In this document: positions 63,501 to 64,000 of the stretch, one piece after another | How positions within the stretch are numbered: the stretch's first letter is position 1 | Layout: every line of letters starts with the position of its first letter | Translations under genes and position numbers: made by a program | Notes under the pieces: model-generated | The model's input: only the letters and a program-made list of their open reading frames with translations | Database searches by the model: none | Told to the model about the DNA's origin: nothing | Origin: an uncultured Oscillospiraceae bacterium | Lineage (GTDB): Bacteria > Bacillota > Clostridia > Oscillospirales > Oscillospiraceae | Assembly (NCBI GenBank): GCA_910584285.1 | Contig: CAJTYK010000005.1 | Location: 1 to 64,000, forward strand | Direction of reading: 5' to 3' | DNA length: 64,000 nucleotides

Positions 63501-64000
63501 AGGGCGGCCACCGACACGCAGGACACCAGCGCGATGAGCAGCAGCAGGCAGCACGCCCCCGTCATGCCCAGTACCAGCCCGAAGGCGCTCCCCAGCCGAT
63601 CCACCAGGGCGCACACCGGCCCGTCCCCCAGGGCGGCGGCCAGGGCCGCCGTCAGCTTATAGGCCAGATAGTGCACCGAGAGCTGCAAGAGGGGAATCAG
63701 GCAGATCCCCAGAATGGTCACCATACCGAACACTCCCACCGTCCCCTTCAATACCCCTGCCGACGCCAGCACCGTCTCCGCCGCGTCGGACAAAATCCCG
63801 CCCACCACTGGGATGGCCCCGGATATGGCCAGCTTAGCCGCCTTTACCGTGGCAGCGTCCGCCGTCCCCGCCACCACCCCGCTGGCCGTCAGGTAACCCA
63901 CAAAGGCCATAGTCACCGCTGTCAGCACCGTGGTCACCGTCCATTTCAGCAGATCCGCCAGCCGCTTCAGCCTGTCCTCCCCCACCGCCGCCTGGGCCAC
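63497..64000 (-). CDS. spoIIIAE: Stage III sporulation protein AE (partial, N terminus outside the window)
   Basis: C-terminal 167 residues of a polytopic membrane protein; the frame is open to the window edge. Four hydrophobic segments are seen (about 20-45, 55-75, 84-107 and 139-163), with the conserved ISGAIPVVGGILSDAAETVLASAG (about 60-83). It is the membrane core of the spoIIIA channel. spoIIIAA-AD should lie beyond the edge. Confidence 0.93.
   Translation of the reverse strand: MAQAAVGEDRLKRLADLLKWTVTTVLTAVTMAFVGYLTASGVVAGTADAATVKAAKLAISGAIPVVGGILSDAAETVLASAGVLKGTVGVFGMVTILGICLIPLLQLSVHYLAYKLTAALAAALGDGPVCALVDRLGSAFGLVLGMTGACCLLLLIALVSCVSVAAL

Noticed and set aside
1..64000. CRISPR arrays, insertion sequences, prophage genes or rRNA operons.
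   Set aside because: No spaced direct repeats, transposase, integrase with cargo, phage structural gene or rRNA was seen. The tyrosine recombinase alone does not define an element.

Overview
The window comes from a high-GC, spore-forming member of the Clostridia, most likely an Oscillospiraceae/Ruminococcaceae relative of the Flavonifractor or Oscillibacter type. This is inferred from gene content and order, not from a database match. The evidence is a string of endospore genes (spoIVA, spoVM, spoIIIAE-AH, cwlD, sigH, a SPOCS/LysM coat-type protein), Firmicutes-specific gene order, low-GC Gram-positive regulators (RemA, CdaA/CdaR, CarD, PrkC/PrpC) and GC-rich coding sequence with strong GGAGG ribosome sites. 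Almost all of the window is vegetative and sporulation core genome. No CRISPR array, insertion sequence or prophage was seen.

Layout. 1-8.3 kb, plus strand: the clpX end, lon, engB, an FAH-family gene, tRNA-Gly(CCC), one AT-richer orphan, then ruvC-ruvA-(DUF3784)-ruvB. 8.3-12 kb, plus strand: sigH, a zinc-ribbon protein, purB and ATP-dependent pfkA. 12-16.8 kb, mostly minus strand: PPi-dependent phosphofructokinase, class II fructose-bisphosphate aldolase, an MBL hydrolase and a tyrosine recombinase, with one plus-strand amidase-domain gene. 17-26 kb, mostly minus strand: cwlD-radA, a TrmK-Nif3 fusion, a DUF1858 protein, an aspartate-type aminotransferase, a diverged CoaX and leuC-leuD-leuB, with a Crp/Fnr regulator divergent from leuC. 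27-31 kb: a low-GC acetyltransferase, then spoIVA, SPOCS/LysM and spoVM. 31-43 kb, minus strand: the conserved Firmicutes run yicC-remA-gmk-rpoZ-priA-def-fmt-rsmB-rlmN-prpC-prkC-rsgA-spoVM, lacking coaBC, rpe and thiN. 43-51.6 kb: a small membrane protein, DnaJ-like, DUF5685, cdaR-cdaA, cysteine desulfurase plus Se/S-carrier-like protein, ispF-ispD, carD and a HAD phosphatase. 51.6-64 kb, minus strand: recN-nadK-tlyA-dxs-PAP2-ispA-xseB-xseA-(Kae1-like)-nusB-asp23 and the 3' half of the spoIIIA operon.

How the genes fit together. Three isoprenoid blocks (dxs, ispD/ispF, ispA) belong to the MEP pathway. recN, ruvABC, radA, xseAB and priA are DNA repair and restart. SpoVM and SpoIVA are partner proteins of the spore coat platform and are encoded about 1.7 kb apart. 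The SPOCS/LysM gene and spoIVA each carry a sigma-E-like promoter with the same 14-nt spacing. PrkC/PrpC and CdaA/CdaR are cell-envelope signalling modules.

The most interesting points are: a 23-codon spoVM whose ribosome site lies in a hairpin; a TrmK-Nif3 in-frame fusion that keeps an internal ribosome site; a CoaX homologue with altered active-site motifs; a 25-bp palindrome on the carD promoter; a 16-bp-arm palindrome upstream of the tyrosine recombinase; and a likely frameshift at the clpX end.
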